A DNA stretch of 64,000 nucleotides, taken from Rheum nobile (Eukaryota > Streptophyta > Magnoliopsida > Caryophyllales > Polygonaceae). This document shows positions 31,253 through 44,413 of this stretch, piece by piece. The position numbers and the translations under genes are program-made. Position 1 is the first letter of the stretch; each line of letters starts with the position of its first letter. The notes below the pieces were generated by a model. It was not told the origin of the DNA and ran no database searches. It saw nothing but the letters and a program-made list of their open reading frames with translations. The stretch is from contig WOAB01000052.1 in assembly GCA_027886185.1 (NCBI GenBank), positions 1,240,001 to 1,304,000 of the forward strand, given 5' to 3'.

Positions 31253-31990
31253 CGGTGGTAGTTGAACTTTGGTGTGGATTTCTATGCTTAGTTAGCACAA
31301 ATATTCGTAGATACACTGTACACCTCATAAGGTTTAGCTGTTTCTTTATAACTTCATATTCGAAGGATTATTGTCCTAATACTTCTTGTCATGACCTATC
31401 CTTATTCGAATATAAGTGGTGGTGCACTTAGCTAGTGTCGTTATTTGGGATTCGTCTCATGATATTCTCGTATCGAGATAGTGTTGTATAAATGCCTTAA
31501 AGTAAATGCAGGTTTTGGAATTAAATAGGATAAGTTCTTATATGCATATAATTAATATACGTCGGGCGAGAAGTACAACGTGAAAACCGCTCGGGCTCCT
31601 GTCTAAAGTAAGTCCCTTTTCCAATCTGAATTCGCATTATGCGGTGAGGTTGGTTGAGCACCCAAATAGTCAAAGGAGTCGGTTATAAAAATCTTGTTGT
31701 GATAATTTTAAATGTTCCCAAACAAATGAATATAATTCCCATAAGACTCACTTTCATTCGAGGCTTCTCTTGAATCATGTCTCTTCTTTTGTTTTAGTGG
31801 AAGTATAGTAGTTATTTACCGTTTATCAAGTATTATTCGAGAAACAATGGTTATAAGTTGTAACTATATATGACTACATAGAATCTCATATAAATACCCT
31901 TGCATAGTCTTTCAGTAGACTAACCTACCATTTACTTTCCTTGCATGGTTGGCTGGTGTTATCCGTCCCATACGATACATTAGTCATTGG
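31020..31990 (-). repeat. Partial inverted copy of the LTR at 32116-34596
   Basis: The reverse complement of 32475-33440 matches this stretch (for example ggcaagtggcggttcgct, tcatgacctatcc, gggcgagaagtacaac, gcatggttggctggtgttatccgt). Divergence is moderate. So an LTR fragment lies head-to-head with a longer LTR, separated by about 480 bp. Confidence 0.7.
31213..31251. repeat. (TTA)n microsatellite
   Basis: About 12 TTA/ATT units in an uninterrupted run, inside the inverted LTR fragment. Confidence 0.95.
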
Positions 31991-32115
31991 GATCATACTA
32001 TCTTAAAGTAACAAATCGAAAACGAAGGCTTGCATTTGAAGTTGTGATTCAAAGTAATATTCTGAAGTTATTTAGTATCGATTTAATTTTCTTGATAAAT
32101 GTAATAAGTAATTAT

Positions 32116-34596
32116 TGTAACACTCACAAATATTTCCTTAAAAGTATTACCGCCAGTGACCTCAGAATACACATTTGGGGTCACCCAAGGCTTAACCATT
32201 TTATAACAACCATATAATAACACAAACTATATTGAATATCATAAAATTTCCAAATATTATTTAAACCAAAGTCACGGTTTTACAACTGTTAATACCAAAT
32301 ATAACCAAATACATAATTGTTTTAATACAGCGGAAGTCTTTAAAATAGATAAACATCATGAAGGGTTTTGATCTGCGCGATCTCACGCCTAGGATCCTTA
32401 ACCTTGAAAACTCTTTAAACGTCATATGCCTTCATCATCGCATACTAGCCTTCACGGAAAGGGAGTTTACCTGATGTGCCGTATGAGACGGATGACACCA
32501 GCCAACCATGCAAGGAATAAAACCGGTTGGTTAGTCTAATGAAAGACTATGCAAGGGTAAAATAGAAAATGTTCTAAGTAGTCGTATTAGGTTACACCTG
32601 TCGTTTCTCGAATAATAACCGATGACGACAGTGAACCTTAACACCTCTACGGAAACATACGAAAAGGTATGAACAAAGGAAGACTCCAAAAGATTGAGTC
32701 TTATGGGAAACGTATGAAGAGAAGACTCCAAAAGAGTGAGTCTTTCGGAAACGTATGACAAGTGTTTGGGAACGTTATAGTTTGACACAAGCGTTAAAAA
32801 CGACTTGATCATTTGGGTCCACGACCAACCTCACCGCGCAATGCGAATTCAGATTTGGAAGGAGGACTTACTCTAACCGAAGTCCGGGCGGGTTCCAAGT
32901 TGCACTTCTCGCCCGAAGGTTCATTAATTACGTGCATAACCGCACTTATCTTATTTAATTACAAAACATACATTCACGTTAAAGCTTTTAGTATATATCA
33001 TCTCGATACGAGAGATATCTGGAGAATAAATCCCGATTGTCGGCACCAGCTGTGTGCACCACCACCTATATTCGGATAGGGGTAGGTCATGACCAGGAAA
33101 GTACTAGGGCAAAATCCTCCTAATACCAGTTATAAAGAAACGACTAGACCTCTCAAGGTACATAGCGTTCCTACGAATACTCGTTCTAACTACACAGTTA
33201 ATCCACACAATAATCCACACCAATACCATCACGGTAATAACATGTATAATAGCGTTGTTTCTAACAATATATACAACCTATTATAATACCATACTTTAAT
33301 CACATCATTTATAAAATTTGTTCCCAAACGAAAACAACACTTCACTCCAATTTAATTAACAATCAAAAGTAATTGATAATTAACGGGATTATGGAATGAT
33401 AAGCAAGAGCGAACCGCCACTTGCCTTAATCTAGTCGACTTGACGAAAACGGGTTTCGGGATCTGGAAACTGGAAACTGGAATTTGATTACGGATTCCTA
33501 CGACAACGAGGAACAACGACGAAACCCTAAGTTAGATTCGATACGAACGGATAAAATATACGAATGAAAGAATCAAAAGGAAACGAGGGTCAAAGTCGTG
33601 ACTGGCTCCTCCAAGCCACGATCGCGCTTGCTAAAGCAAGCCGCGGTCGCGGTTTGGATTTCCGCGGTCGCGGATTTCTGGGCAGAGCCGCGGTCGCGGA
33701 TCTCCCCCTGTCGCGACCCTAAATCGGTTCGAGGCTCACCGATGATGACGACGACGATGCTAGCGACCACTCCTGGGCTTCGAACAAGGCTCACCACCAC
33801 TCCAAGCTTCCAAGGCACCACTGACGACCACGAAGAACTCCGGCAAAATTCCGACGAGGCACGAACTCCAGCGAGGCAAGAACGAGAGAAAGAGAGATTG
33901 ATTCAGGGCTGAGTATGCATATCTCTGAGGCCTCGACCTCCTTATATAGGGTGGGAAGGAGTATAACGCTAGCCAGACGAACCGATCGAGCTCCCTCCAT
34001 CGGCGAAACGCCGGAATTCCAATCGGCGAAAACGCGAAAGGCAATGAAGACGACGATGAACAGTTTCCGCGATCGCGGAAACTCCTCCGCGATCGCGGAA
34101 ATGCCGCAAATGCGTCATTTGGCCTCAGATCGCGGGTTTCGTCCAAGGCGTACCAAATTAATATTATTTTTGCACTCTTACAAAGATATTTTAAGACCAA
34201 AAATACAATAACGTATATTAATACGTTCAAAAGATTATTACAGAGATTCCGAATACGCCAATGCGTCTTGCTTACAGAACGAGGGTTGGGAAAATTACCC
34301 AAATACCCTTATTGAAATTGAGGGGTATTACAATTATATCTAGGTCACCTAGTAATGCAGTTAGGGTTAATATGAAGCCTTCCGCTGTAATTTCATATTA
34401 TTTTGTAAAACTAGCCTTCTTAATTTACGAGAGGATTTTAATAAAGATGGAGTATTTATTTCACAAATCTTCCGATGTTTATTCTTTGTTATCAATGTAT
34501 TTAAGCATAAATTATTCCGATTAAATCCGTGACTTTGGACATAAAGTCTGAGGTCACTAGCGTGTGGCACTACCGACATACGTCGGGGGTGTTACA
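32116..34596 (+). repeat. Long LTR-like unit, TGTAACAC to GTGTTACA
   Basis: It opens TGTAACACTCAC, ends GGGTGTTACA, and has matching tgacctcag/ctgaggtca blocks near both ends, as solo LTRs of long-LTR plant retrotransposons do. No internal element region or second complete LTR is present, so a solo LTR of about 2.48 kb is likely. The 5 bases on each side (attat and acatc) do not match, so the boundaries or the solo status remain uncertain. It carries ccgcggtcgcgg motifs at 33630-33710 and ccgcgatcgcggaa at 34065-34100. Confidence 0.55.
33615..34135. repeat. CCGCGGTCGCGG near-palindromes in the 32-34 kb LTR
   Basis: Three ccgcggtcgcgg copies (about 33638, 33663, 33689) and two ccgcgatcgcggaa copies (about 34068, 34088) plus degenerate cgatcgcg units. 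The same motif is the hallmark of Gypsy element B, which has otherwise different LTRs. Confidence 0.85.
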
Positions 34597-35654
34597 ACAT
34601 CTAAACCACAATATTAAATGCTCATGTTTCACTCTAAGCCTAAGAAAAATCTCTCAATACTTCAGTATTTTCATCTTTGCAAGATGTTTTCAATAGGGAC
34701 GTAACAAAAAAATAATCTTGGTCATTATTGTTATTTTCATTCAGACCATCCTATATAACAATACACTCAAACATAATTCTTGTAGTATATGTGCCACACA
34801 TGATAACTTCATGCACACAACATATTGACCACAACACACGACTTCTTTCATTCAAGACTATACCAAAGAGGATATAGATCCCGTCATTCAATTTATACAT
34901 ACACATTTCTTCTCCTCTCTCTTTTGTCCATTAAAATTCAACTTCTAAAATGAACCACTCAGTTGAGTTAGGATATAGTTCTTAAGCTTTCATCCACATA
35001 TTTGTGTTGACATGATTCAAATTAATGCCAAAAACTATCAATTTCTTAACTTCAATACTTACCTCCCCTTGTTTTGTCTTGTAACTCCGGTCATGTGTCT
35101 TCTTCTTTGATTTCTTCTTAATCTATTTTCACCATTTGGCGTATTTGTCAACTTCTTCTCACTCCCAAATTCAATGATTTCAGGTTCTCTCTTCCTTTTG
35201 TTGCTTTTACGTTTACCCTTTTCATTTATCACCCTTATTATTCTGGTAACTAGCGCCATTGATTTCCTCTCAAAATAGGGTTAGGGTTGCAAACCTCTTC
35301 TTGTTCAGTTAATAACTGAGTTTGCCTCACTCTCTTCCTTTCTCTAATTCGAGTTCAATGTGGAAGACGACTTCTATGTGGAATAGGAATTACAAAATCT
35401 TGCTGAAAAAACCTTATGTTTTGGAGGGAATATGGAAAATTATGCGCACTCTCTCAATTCTATGATCCAATTTCAAAATTTTGATTAATGACAATTTAAC
35501 AATTTTAGAAGTAATAAAACGTGATAATACGAATTTTTCACACACTAACCTCTCTAGAAAAAGGTAAATTTGATTTTTAATTTACCTTTATTTTTTTGAG
35601 GAAATGCAAAAAGGTTGGGTTATTTTTACAATTAAAATTGTTTTTCATGCAATA
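34597..35654. other. Unassigned core sequence of the inverted structure
   Basis: A short basic minus-strand frame (35259-35059, KRKSNKRKREPE and RLRRNQRRR) has an ATG after a plausible 5' leader, then runs into stops. I could not assign it to a family. The rest is AT-rich. Confidence 0.35.
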
Positions 35655-38600
35655 TATATATATATATATGAAAGCTATTGAATTTCGAGCCACCGGAATG
35701 TTTCTGGCCCCACAAATCCTACGTGTCATTTTGTTATTAATTCACTTTTTCTTAACATTATATATCAATTTAAATCACAATATCTAATCACGACTAACGT
35801 CAAACATATAAAAGCTATATACAACTTTGTTGAATGCTTATATACGTTTTTTATAAATTTTGATTTCTACAAATTGCAAACAATAAGCTTATATATGTCA
35901 AACTAATATATGATAGATTTCCTAGTAAACTTATATATAAAATACATCTTATAATCATTTATGTAATTAGTAATAACATTTTTATGAGTTTGCATATATA
36001 TATATTTGTACATATATAAATTTATGGGCCAAAAGCATACAATATATACAATTTCCAACTCATATTACATGTTCTTTTGTAATTCAGCCCACTATATTAT
36101 ATTATTACACATACATATTTATCAACAATTTAGTGAAATTTCAAACTAGTGTATCTTAACAAAATTAATTTATATAATCTTGATATTTTCTTCTAAACCT
36201 TTCAATTTTAACAACTCATCTTAACAACAATTATATCATATCAGATTTTTAACAAATTTGGTGTATTGTATGTTCACATTTAACATTTTTTATTTGATTC
36301 TAATTTTCTATAAAAAATTCATGGTCTCCATTTTCCGATTTTGTTTGGGCTTATTACTTATCATTTTGTTAAATATAGTTTTCAATGTTACAAAAATTAA
36401 ATTGAGTTTGTTAATCACCAAGAAAATATTCACTAACAAATCATGAGATATCAATTATAAATCACTAAGAAAATTTTGTTAAATCAAACAAAAAGTTTTA
36501 AAAAAAAATCCACGTAAATCTTTGCCATAACAAACTTTCAATTTCATATGATTATAAACATTTATCAAAAGTAAATTCAAATGTATAGTACATATACAAA
36601 TTTTAAAAGTATTTGAATTTGAGATAATTTTGGCCCCATTTGGATCACCTAACTTATAAATTAATTATAGTTTATGGTAGTTTATTTTTCATAATCTCTT
36701 ATTGGAGTAAGAAGATATTGTTTATAATATGTCTAATTTATATAAAACCTGTTTGGCACAATATCTATTTTATTTCTTTCTCTGTTCTCCTCAAACGACA
36801 GATTTACAATTGCTCCTCCATCGACCATCTTCCCCGGCGTTAACCACCATCGCTTGTTGTCTACCGAGTGTCGCTTGTCACCCGCCACGAGCCATTCGGA
36901 TCTGTGCTCGCGAAGTCTAACACCTTCGGTCTCCACTAATGGTCTTCATCGTTGTCAGGAGTCTATCGTCTACCATCTGCGAATGATCGAACCTCCGGTA
37001 AAACTCTCACTCCTCTCTTCTCACCAAACCCCACCCCTCTCTTCTCACCACACCACCACTGTCAACCACACTAAAAAACCCTAACCATCAGATTCAATTT
37101 CTTCGATTTGGGTACCCAAATCCCACCCCTATCTGCGCACCTCTGTTGCCTTCGATCTGGGCTTGTGAGGCCAATCAAGTTTCCACCGGTGAACGGCGAT
37201 GTCGCATCGGTACAAACGATGGCGCCTTGCAGAGAGTTTCGTCAGGAAAGGGGAAGGGGGCAGCGTGGCCAATCAAGTTTCTACCGATGAACGAAGGTGT
37301 CAGATCGGTGCAAACGGAGGTGCTGGATCGCTGCAAATGGAGGTACCGGATCGTGATGGAGCCATCGATGCCGCGGATAGCAACTATGTTGTTAGCCTGT
37401 TACGAAGGGTTTCTTGATTTTTTTTGGGAGGGGTAGAAAAATTGTTTATAAACCTAAAACAATGATTATATATTATTAAATGCAGCCAAACAAAGTTGAC
37501 AAATAGTATTACTTATAATAAAGAATGAAAATTTTATAAATCATAAATGAGTAATCCAAAATGGACCTTTACACTTACATAAATCAACCACTACTGATTA
37601 ATTAATTATTCAAATAACTTTATAATTATCGCTTTCTAGAAGTAAGGATATAAATTAAAATCAAAATTTCAAAACTTTAGATGGGTTCATTACGTAATTA
37701 GAAAAATTACAAAATGTGATTTATTTGGTTGATTTGTAATGATTTTTTTATATATATTTTATTTAATTATGTCATACATTTATTTGAACAAAAATTAAAA
37801 TATCAAAGATATCATTAGACCAAATCCTTTTTCAATTTTGAATATCCTTAGTAACCTGAATTACAAATTTCTTAATTTCAATCCCTCTTTATTAATTAAA
37901 AAGGAAATATTGAATAATTTTCATAAGGTTATAAATATTGTGTCTTTGTCTCTCAATCCTACGCCCATGCCCATTCGAGATATGTAATTTCTTATTTTTG
38001 TACCTATGTTGTTAACCATCGTTTTTTCGCTTTATTAAATTCTTTATTTTTTTTAAAAAAATTCGTTATTAATTTTATTTGTGTTATACTATATTTTGTA
38101 ACCATTACCTTAAAATCATGTAAAGCAATCCTAATATTTAAGCAACGTAAGAGTGATGACCTTTTTACAAGAGAAGGTAATCTTTTCCATCTCCATTCAT
38201 CGAACGTAGGTCATTTAAATTTGCATCTCATTTTTAAGCCATTAAGGAAATATCAAAATTATTTTGTTGCTTTTCCCTTCTTTTGATCTCATATCCCCTT
38301 TCGAGACACCAAAGCAATTATGGATCAACTTTGCTTACCTGTTATTTTGCGATTAATCCTATTTTTAGTTTACTTTTTTCCCTTAAACTAACTAAATTTA
38401 TACTATAAAAATCTTCAAAATCTCATCAAATTAACTCAATTTTTTTGTATGAACAGTACCTTTGATATAATATAAACCTTTTCTTTTTTTGCATATTAAT
38501 TTTCACATTTATATTCTACCATAAAATTGTTACATAATATTCTAATTTAATATAAAGGTCAAATATATTATCCATTGTGAATATATGTATGGAATTTTAA

Positions 38601-39410
38601 ATTGAGCTTGCCTTTTATTTTATCTTCTTTGAGTAATTAAATTGAAATATATTTTTTAATAGTCATTAAAATAAATATAATCAAATATTGAGTTCCACCT
38701 AATTTTTCAATAATCGTTTTCAAATATTCATTATAAAAAATACATACGAGATAATATCTTGTTTACTAGGTTGACGTCACTTCTTTTCCATATGCATATG
38801 AAATATCTAAGACATAATATTGTACATCATAAAGTAGCTTGCTATGATAAATATTGGTTTCCTAACTAATTTTTAGTATATTATTATTTATGTAAATATT
38901 ATTAAATAATTATATTATATTGTGATTTTTACAAGTATTGTTGAGGGTGTAACAACAATTTCGGATCCACACTGTTTAACTATATATACTTTCTTGAAAC
39001 ACATAAATCTTATTTTAATATAAATTTTTTTTTTTAAATTTACATTGGCCTTATTCATTAACTATACTATACATATACAATTTTAATTTTTATAATTTTA
39101 AAATCTTCACCTCACTTTATCTTCACTTGACTTTTATCCATGTTTAACCAAAAACTTAGTTTGAAGGTATAATATAGTAGTTAAGATTTGAAATTTTGAT
39201 TATGGATTGTTCAAATATAAAACAAAAAAAACATAGAAAATAAATATTTTGTTATAATACTTAATATTCAACTTAAAGAGGATCATGTTCATGATTTTGT
39301 CAATTTTATTTTTTCTTTAAAAAAATTTCTATTATAATCCAAACGTGTGTCAATGAACCACACATTAATTGTTTTTGGCTTTCTTCTTCAAAAGATATAA
39401 TTACTAATCT
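35655..39410. repeat. Right arm of the 12-kb inverted repeat
   Basis: The reverse complement of 27435-30012, broken by a 936-bp insertion at 36632-37567 that the left arm lacks. Ends tttgtgcttcttc... at about 39380 (ctttcttcttcaaaagatata pairs with tatattttgaataagaaag at 27450). Confidence 0.8.
36632..37567. mobile_element. 936-bp TIR element inserted in the right arm
   Basis: It starts GGCCCCATTTGGATCACC and ends with its degenerate inverse (the last bases read as GGTCCATTTTGGATTACT on the minus strand). ttt flanks it on both sides (36629-36631, 37568-37570). The left arm shows the empty site (gagataactttacacctac read as reverse complement at about 28740). TIR and 3-bp TSD suggest a PIF/Harbinger-type non-autonomous element. 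Its interior, about 36780-37440, is GC-richer with short open frames that I cannot assign, maybe a captured piece. Confidence 0.75.
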
Positions 39411-39479
39411 AATAGTTTTTGTCAACGAACCACACATTAATTATTTGTTTGAAATATGTTTAAATTATTTTAAATACCA

Positions 39480-39758
39480 TCTATTACATATTCTACGTAT
39501 AAATAATTTTGTAAATTAGAAATAATTTTATTGATATTTTTATATTAATCATTATTATAATATTGCTATATTAAGTATTCTCTAAATGAGTCTACATAAA
39601 TTCCTAAATATCATAGCATATCATTTTCAATGATCTAACGAGAATTACATTTTTCTAAAAGAATAATTCGATATAGCATTAATTTAATTCAAGTATAAAT
39701 ATTTTTTGTGATTATCTGAAATTACATTTACCCGTACAGAGTAGGGGTTCTACAGTAG
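39480..39758 (+). mobile_element. 279-bp mini-Helitron, copy 2
   Basis: Starts TCTATTACATATTCTACG after an A, ends TTCTACAGTAG before a T, with CCCGTAC-AGA-GTAGGGG as a degenerate terminal hairpin. The whole length matches the minus strand of 15530-15805. Terminal CTAG is changed to GTAG. It lies 70 bp right of the big inverted repeat. Confidence 0.7.
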
Positions 39759-40016
39759 TTGCTGATAACATGGACTATTCTTGCAAAGCCAATAGTAAAA
39801 AAGGCATTTTTAACAATTACTTCTAAATATAATTATGACATAATCGATATATATATCAAGAAATGGACTTCAAATTCAAGATCGACAAATATTCGGAATG
39901 CATCTGAACATGCTCTAAGTCGGACCAAGTCAAACTGCATATTACGAATTGACCAAAAAAACGTTACGGCTACAATTTGACATGTGCACAATCTTAAAGT
40001 GTTTTTCAATGTATAA

Positions 40017-42637
40017 CTAGCATAGTATCCGTTTCAAGAATGAGATTTGATTTATTAAATTGTTTAACAATTTAGTATTAACATTATAATTTATAAAGTC
40101 CAATTCGTTTCTTGTATTAAGAAGATGATCAATTTTATTGAAAAGTGTTAGTTGGATGTTAAAGAGACATCAAATTTAGCTATGTTAGGAAAAAAATTAG
40201 TAATAAAACCTATTGTAGTATTTCTCTGATATTCAATTGTTAATTTAAAACATGAAGCTACAAATAACAACTTAATTGCACCTGAAGGAAAAATCTAAGA
40301 TATTCAAATAAGAAGGACAATTTCATGTGCATATCCAAATAACATAAATGAGTAATTTATAAGTTTGAATTAATGTATTTATATTATCCAAACATCAAAA
40401 TAATTAAAAGAAAATAAGAAAATTTTATTTTAGTTATACTCTCACAACTTATAGTATAGATTTATTAGTTTTAATTATTTTAGATTTAGGTTGGACATAT
40501 GATTAATTAGTAAGCTAAATAGAAAAAAAGATTCAATGGTGTTAGTGTAAAAGTAAAATTTGTTAAACAAAACTCAACAATCAAAGTATAAAGTTAAGAT
40601 TATGTGGTTATGCTATTCTTGTGAGGATATTTGATTGTAACTAAATTAGCATAGTTGAAAACTTTTTATTTTATTTTATATAAGAAAAATCTATAAGTAA
40701 GACGAGATCTACTGTTTGAAGATTTAAGTAAAAACTTAATCCCATAACATAATTCAAAGATCAAAACGTAGGCTAAATGAATGAAGACTAACACATAAGT
40801 GGGAGATTACTCCATACTTTTTTTTTCCCCTAAAGGTAATCCTTATTTGTATAAAATTCTAATCTATATGATATACATAAAATTAAATTACAGAAAAATA
40901 TAAGGTTATAAAAGAACGTAAAACTAAACTCAATTTTAGAAACCCTAAAATCTTCCACGTCTTTTTTCTTCCTTTTTTACATGAAAATAGGTATGATTTA
41001 TGCACATATTGTGCATATTGTTTCTATCAACGTGTTTTCTGTATTTTTAATATTTCATGTATGATCTATATATAAAATTATTCGTTAAATTTGAATTTCT
41101 CCACACAAATATATGGTCAGAAAATAAAAATAATGCATATAATATTTGCAATGAAAAATAAGTTTTTCCATGAGGGGAGAGCAAAATCTTTCTCTATTTT
41201 CATTGACAAAAAAAAACTTCTCCATATGGTGAAATATTATTTTATGATTCAATTTGGATTAGAAAACAAATATAATTTATCATAATTTTAAAATATACCA
41301 TTTGTACGACTTTTATAGTATAATACTTTATTCATCCATATCAATTATATTTTTAACAAATATTTTTCCTTGCATGTGCTTTCTATTCTATTTATTATCA
41401 ATCTAATCTTATAAGTTATAACCACCAAAGATTTAATTTAATCTTTTTTTTGGTCAAGAGATTTTCATCCGCGGTTATAATATAAACTTACTTTCCGGAA
41501 GGTCAAATTAAATTTGTAAATATCAAATGAATTTATATTTTAACTATGGAAAAATTATGAAATTTACTGACAGTCTTATTTTAGTAAAAGATTGTAATAT
41601 GTTTTGGTTATTATGTTCCTTGAAAAATCAAAATTATCTTAGCCTTTAAGATCCTTAGAATAAAATGTATATTCATTTGTTTCAAAATGTGATTTACGGT
41701 TATTTCTTTGTTTTCAAAAATATATTATTTTTTTATTATATTAATTTAACTTTAAACTCTTTTCTTTATTAAAAGGTGCGAGATCCAATAATGATGCTGA
41801 AAAAAAGATCGAATGAGGCAACACGTCTCTTCTTGTGGGCAGCAATTTTAGTTCTTGCATCAGTTTTAGCTTTGTTTCATATTTTTATCTCAATTTGGAG
41901 CTTCTTTTTCCACATGTTTGATTGCACACACTCGAGCATCATTAAGAAGATGAACATCTACTTAGGCAAAATTTCAAAGAGAAATACAACTACTAAATCG
42001 TTAACCAACTATAAAAGAGCAAAGTGAGATTAGGATGCTATGTACGATTATGTAGTGCACACAATTGCGTCGAAGAAGGTCGAATAATCTTGTAATTTAA
42101 ATCATGTAAATTAATTAAGCGTAATACATTAAGCGTAATACATTTAATTAAATTAAGATTGAATTCGATTGAACGTAACTAGAAGATAAATATTACTATA
42201 TCAGTAATTAAAATGATCATTAAGTTACATATATAACTTAGGAAATATTTTTATAACATATAAAATACAGGTTTCTGTAAATATATTAAACATTAAATGT
42301 AAAATAAAATCTTTTAATTTGTTAATATCAGTAACCCATTTAGTAAAACTAGCCTTTTTCTCACTATTGATAAATTAACAATTATACATTTTTTAGTACG
42401 ATAGAATTATTTAATATATATTTTTATTCAATATGATAAAATCTAATTGTTTATTCTTGTGTGTTTATTTAAATTTATTTAATTAAATTAAATTTTAATA
42501 TATAATGAAATCGGGCTCACTATTATATTTTTTTAAAGGGATGGATGATGTGGCGGATGATGATGACACGTATGCGAATTGAATGTGATGCCGACACATA
42601 GAATTTAGGCCTCTCCTTTAATATATATATAGACAGA
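40017..42637 (-). mobile_element. Helitron-like element, non-coding
   Basis: On the minus strand it starts TCTGTCTATATATATATTAA after an A, carries cgtgtcatcatcatccgccacatcat near the 5' end as the 8.4-kb Helitron does (gccacatgtcatcac), and could end ATACTATGCTAG before a T. The 3' hairpin is weak, so the left limit is tentative; the 5' end is the stronger half. No transposase blocks seen. Confidence 0.45.
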
Positions 42638-42672
42638 TATGGATTTAGTCAAGTTTACTTTTGATTAAACGA

Positions 42673-43600
42673 CTAGTAAGCATGCCCGTGATACGCACGA
42701 GATATGTTTAATTTTTTTTAGTGATTTTATGTACATTAGTGATAGAATGGTTTGTATATTGTAGTATTCTTTTAACAAAATGAGATGTATTGTGTGTTTC
42801 TTAAGATGAAGTAGAGACTTTTTTTAATATATTTATGATTAATTAATATTGATTTATGAATTTGAGCATAGTCTAAAGTGGTGTTACATTATTTTAAGTC
42901 GTTTTTGAAGTATTTGAGTAATAAAACAGATAAGAAATTAACTTTCATGATACTTTTTACAACCTAAAAACATGCATTAGAACTCTTTAATATGTTATAA
43001 TAATAAAATTGTGTATTTTTCTTAATATGTATATAGGGTGTGTCTTATATATATTGTCCTCACCAAAGTTAGATGTTAAATAGAAATCATATTATTTATA
43101 CATATTTACATGTATAAATCTTTATTTATGATAAATTAATATGGGTTTATAAATATTTATGTATTTATACATATAAAGGATAAAATCATAAGCATGCTCG
43201 TGCTACGCATGAGATATGTTTTTAAAATTATTTAGGGTTATGTACATTAGTGATATAGTGGTTTTTGTATTGTAGTAATTTTTTTTTGTAACAGAAAAGA
43301 TGTCTTATGTGTTGGTTAAGATGAAGTAAAGATTTATTTATATATATTTATGAGAAATTAATATTGGTTTATGATTCTATTCATAGTTTTAAATGGTATA
43401 ATAAGAATTTTAAGTCCTTTTTAAATTGTTTGATTTAATAAAGTAAAAAATAGACTAACTTTTATTATACTTTTTACAACCTTAAATTTTGCTATATATT
43501 GTCTGTTTTTTTGCCTTTATAATGTATTTTTAAAAATTTTAAAATTATATTCACATGAGTATTCTCTTGTGTTTTAGTGTGTTACATGCAACTTGCATTT
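42673..43600 (-). mobile_element. Helitron 3' terminus, tandemly duplicated
   Basis: On the minus strand CTCGTG-CGTAT-CACGGG forms a 6-bp stem, then CATGCTTACTAG ends at 42673 next to a T. The stretch 42673-43180 is followed by a second, diverged copy at about 43187-43600 (gcatgctcgtgctacgcatgag, then gtacattagtgatatagtgg), which lacks CTAG. The 5' end to the right was not found. Confidence 0.6.
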
Positions 43601-43609
43601 TTTTCCGAC

Positions 43610-44413
43610 TTTGTTATGACAATAATGTAAGGAGTGAGTGATGTGTTTAGATGCATGTATAACATACTTTGAAGTTCTCTCTAAAAACCCCGAAATATAA
43701 CACCCTACCAAAATTATAATTTTTATCAAATCAAACCCTCAATCCTTACTCAAGCAAGAGAAATCTATAACTCTTCCAACTAAATCAAAGAAGTAATCTC
43801 TTATGAACAATGTTAGGGGAAATCCCCATAAATAACTCCAGAGACCAACTCTAAATTTCTAAGGGAAATCCCCATAACTTCTTTTGGGAAAACCTCCCAT
43901 GAACAACTTCAGGGAAATCCTCACGAACAACCAACTCCACCAACCTCCATAAAAATCAACACATATCTATAACCCTCAATCAATTGCACAACACACTTAC
44001 ATATAACTCGAATCCACAAATCTAGGGTTCTCGAGCCCAATTTTAAACCCAATATGTCACCACTCTTTGCCACCACCCAAACTGTGATTTCCGATTCGGT
44101 GGTGACTTGTTCTTGTACCTTTCTTTGCGCCTCTAGCCGCGCTTGACCCAACTCGACTTGCCTCCTTTTGAGGTCCAGATCCGCACCAGATCTACAACCA
44201 AACACACCAAGTCAGTCTGACTTCCCACTTTCGGAAGTGTCTTCGTCCTCCTGACTGCATACCATACCACCCACTTTCTATCTTGCTCATCACCAACAAA
44301 TGTTTTGAACAATAAGGGGAAAAAAAGAAAGAAAAAAAATATGTAGTCCAAAAGCTTCATCTTGATGCAGAAGTCTCTTCATCCAATCACAATAATAAAA
44401 GAAAAATTAACAA
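43610..44413. other. Unassigned stretch
   Basis: Short direct repeats around ggggaaatcccc-ataa-ctcc (43815-43925) and a minus-strand region (44360-43921) with short open frames, none recognised. Confidence 0.35.

Noticed and set aside
32116..34596. Complete LTR retrotransposon
   Set aside because: No PBS, coding blocks or second full LTR in the same orientation; treated as a probable solo LTR with unmatched flanks.
41776..42027. Plus-strand frame with a hydrophobic stretch as a membrane protein gene
   Set aside because: Isolated 83-codon frame in AT-rich sequence inside a Helitron-like element; no homology or start context.
43921..44360. Minus-strand overlapping frames as a gene
   Set aside because: Two overlapping frames of near-equal quality, no conserved block, T-rich hydrophobic start from poly-A sequence.
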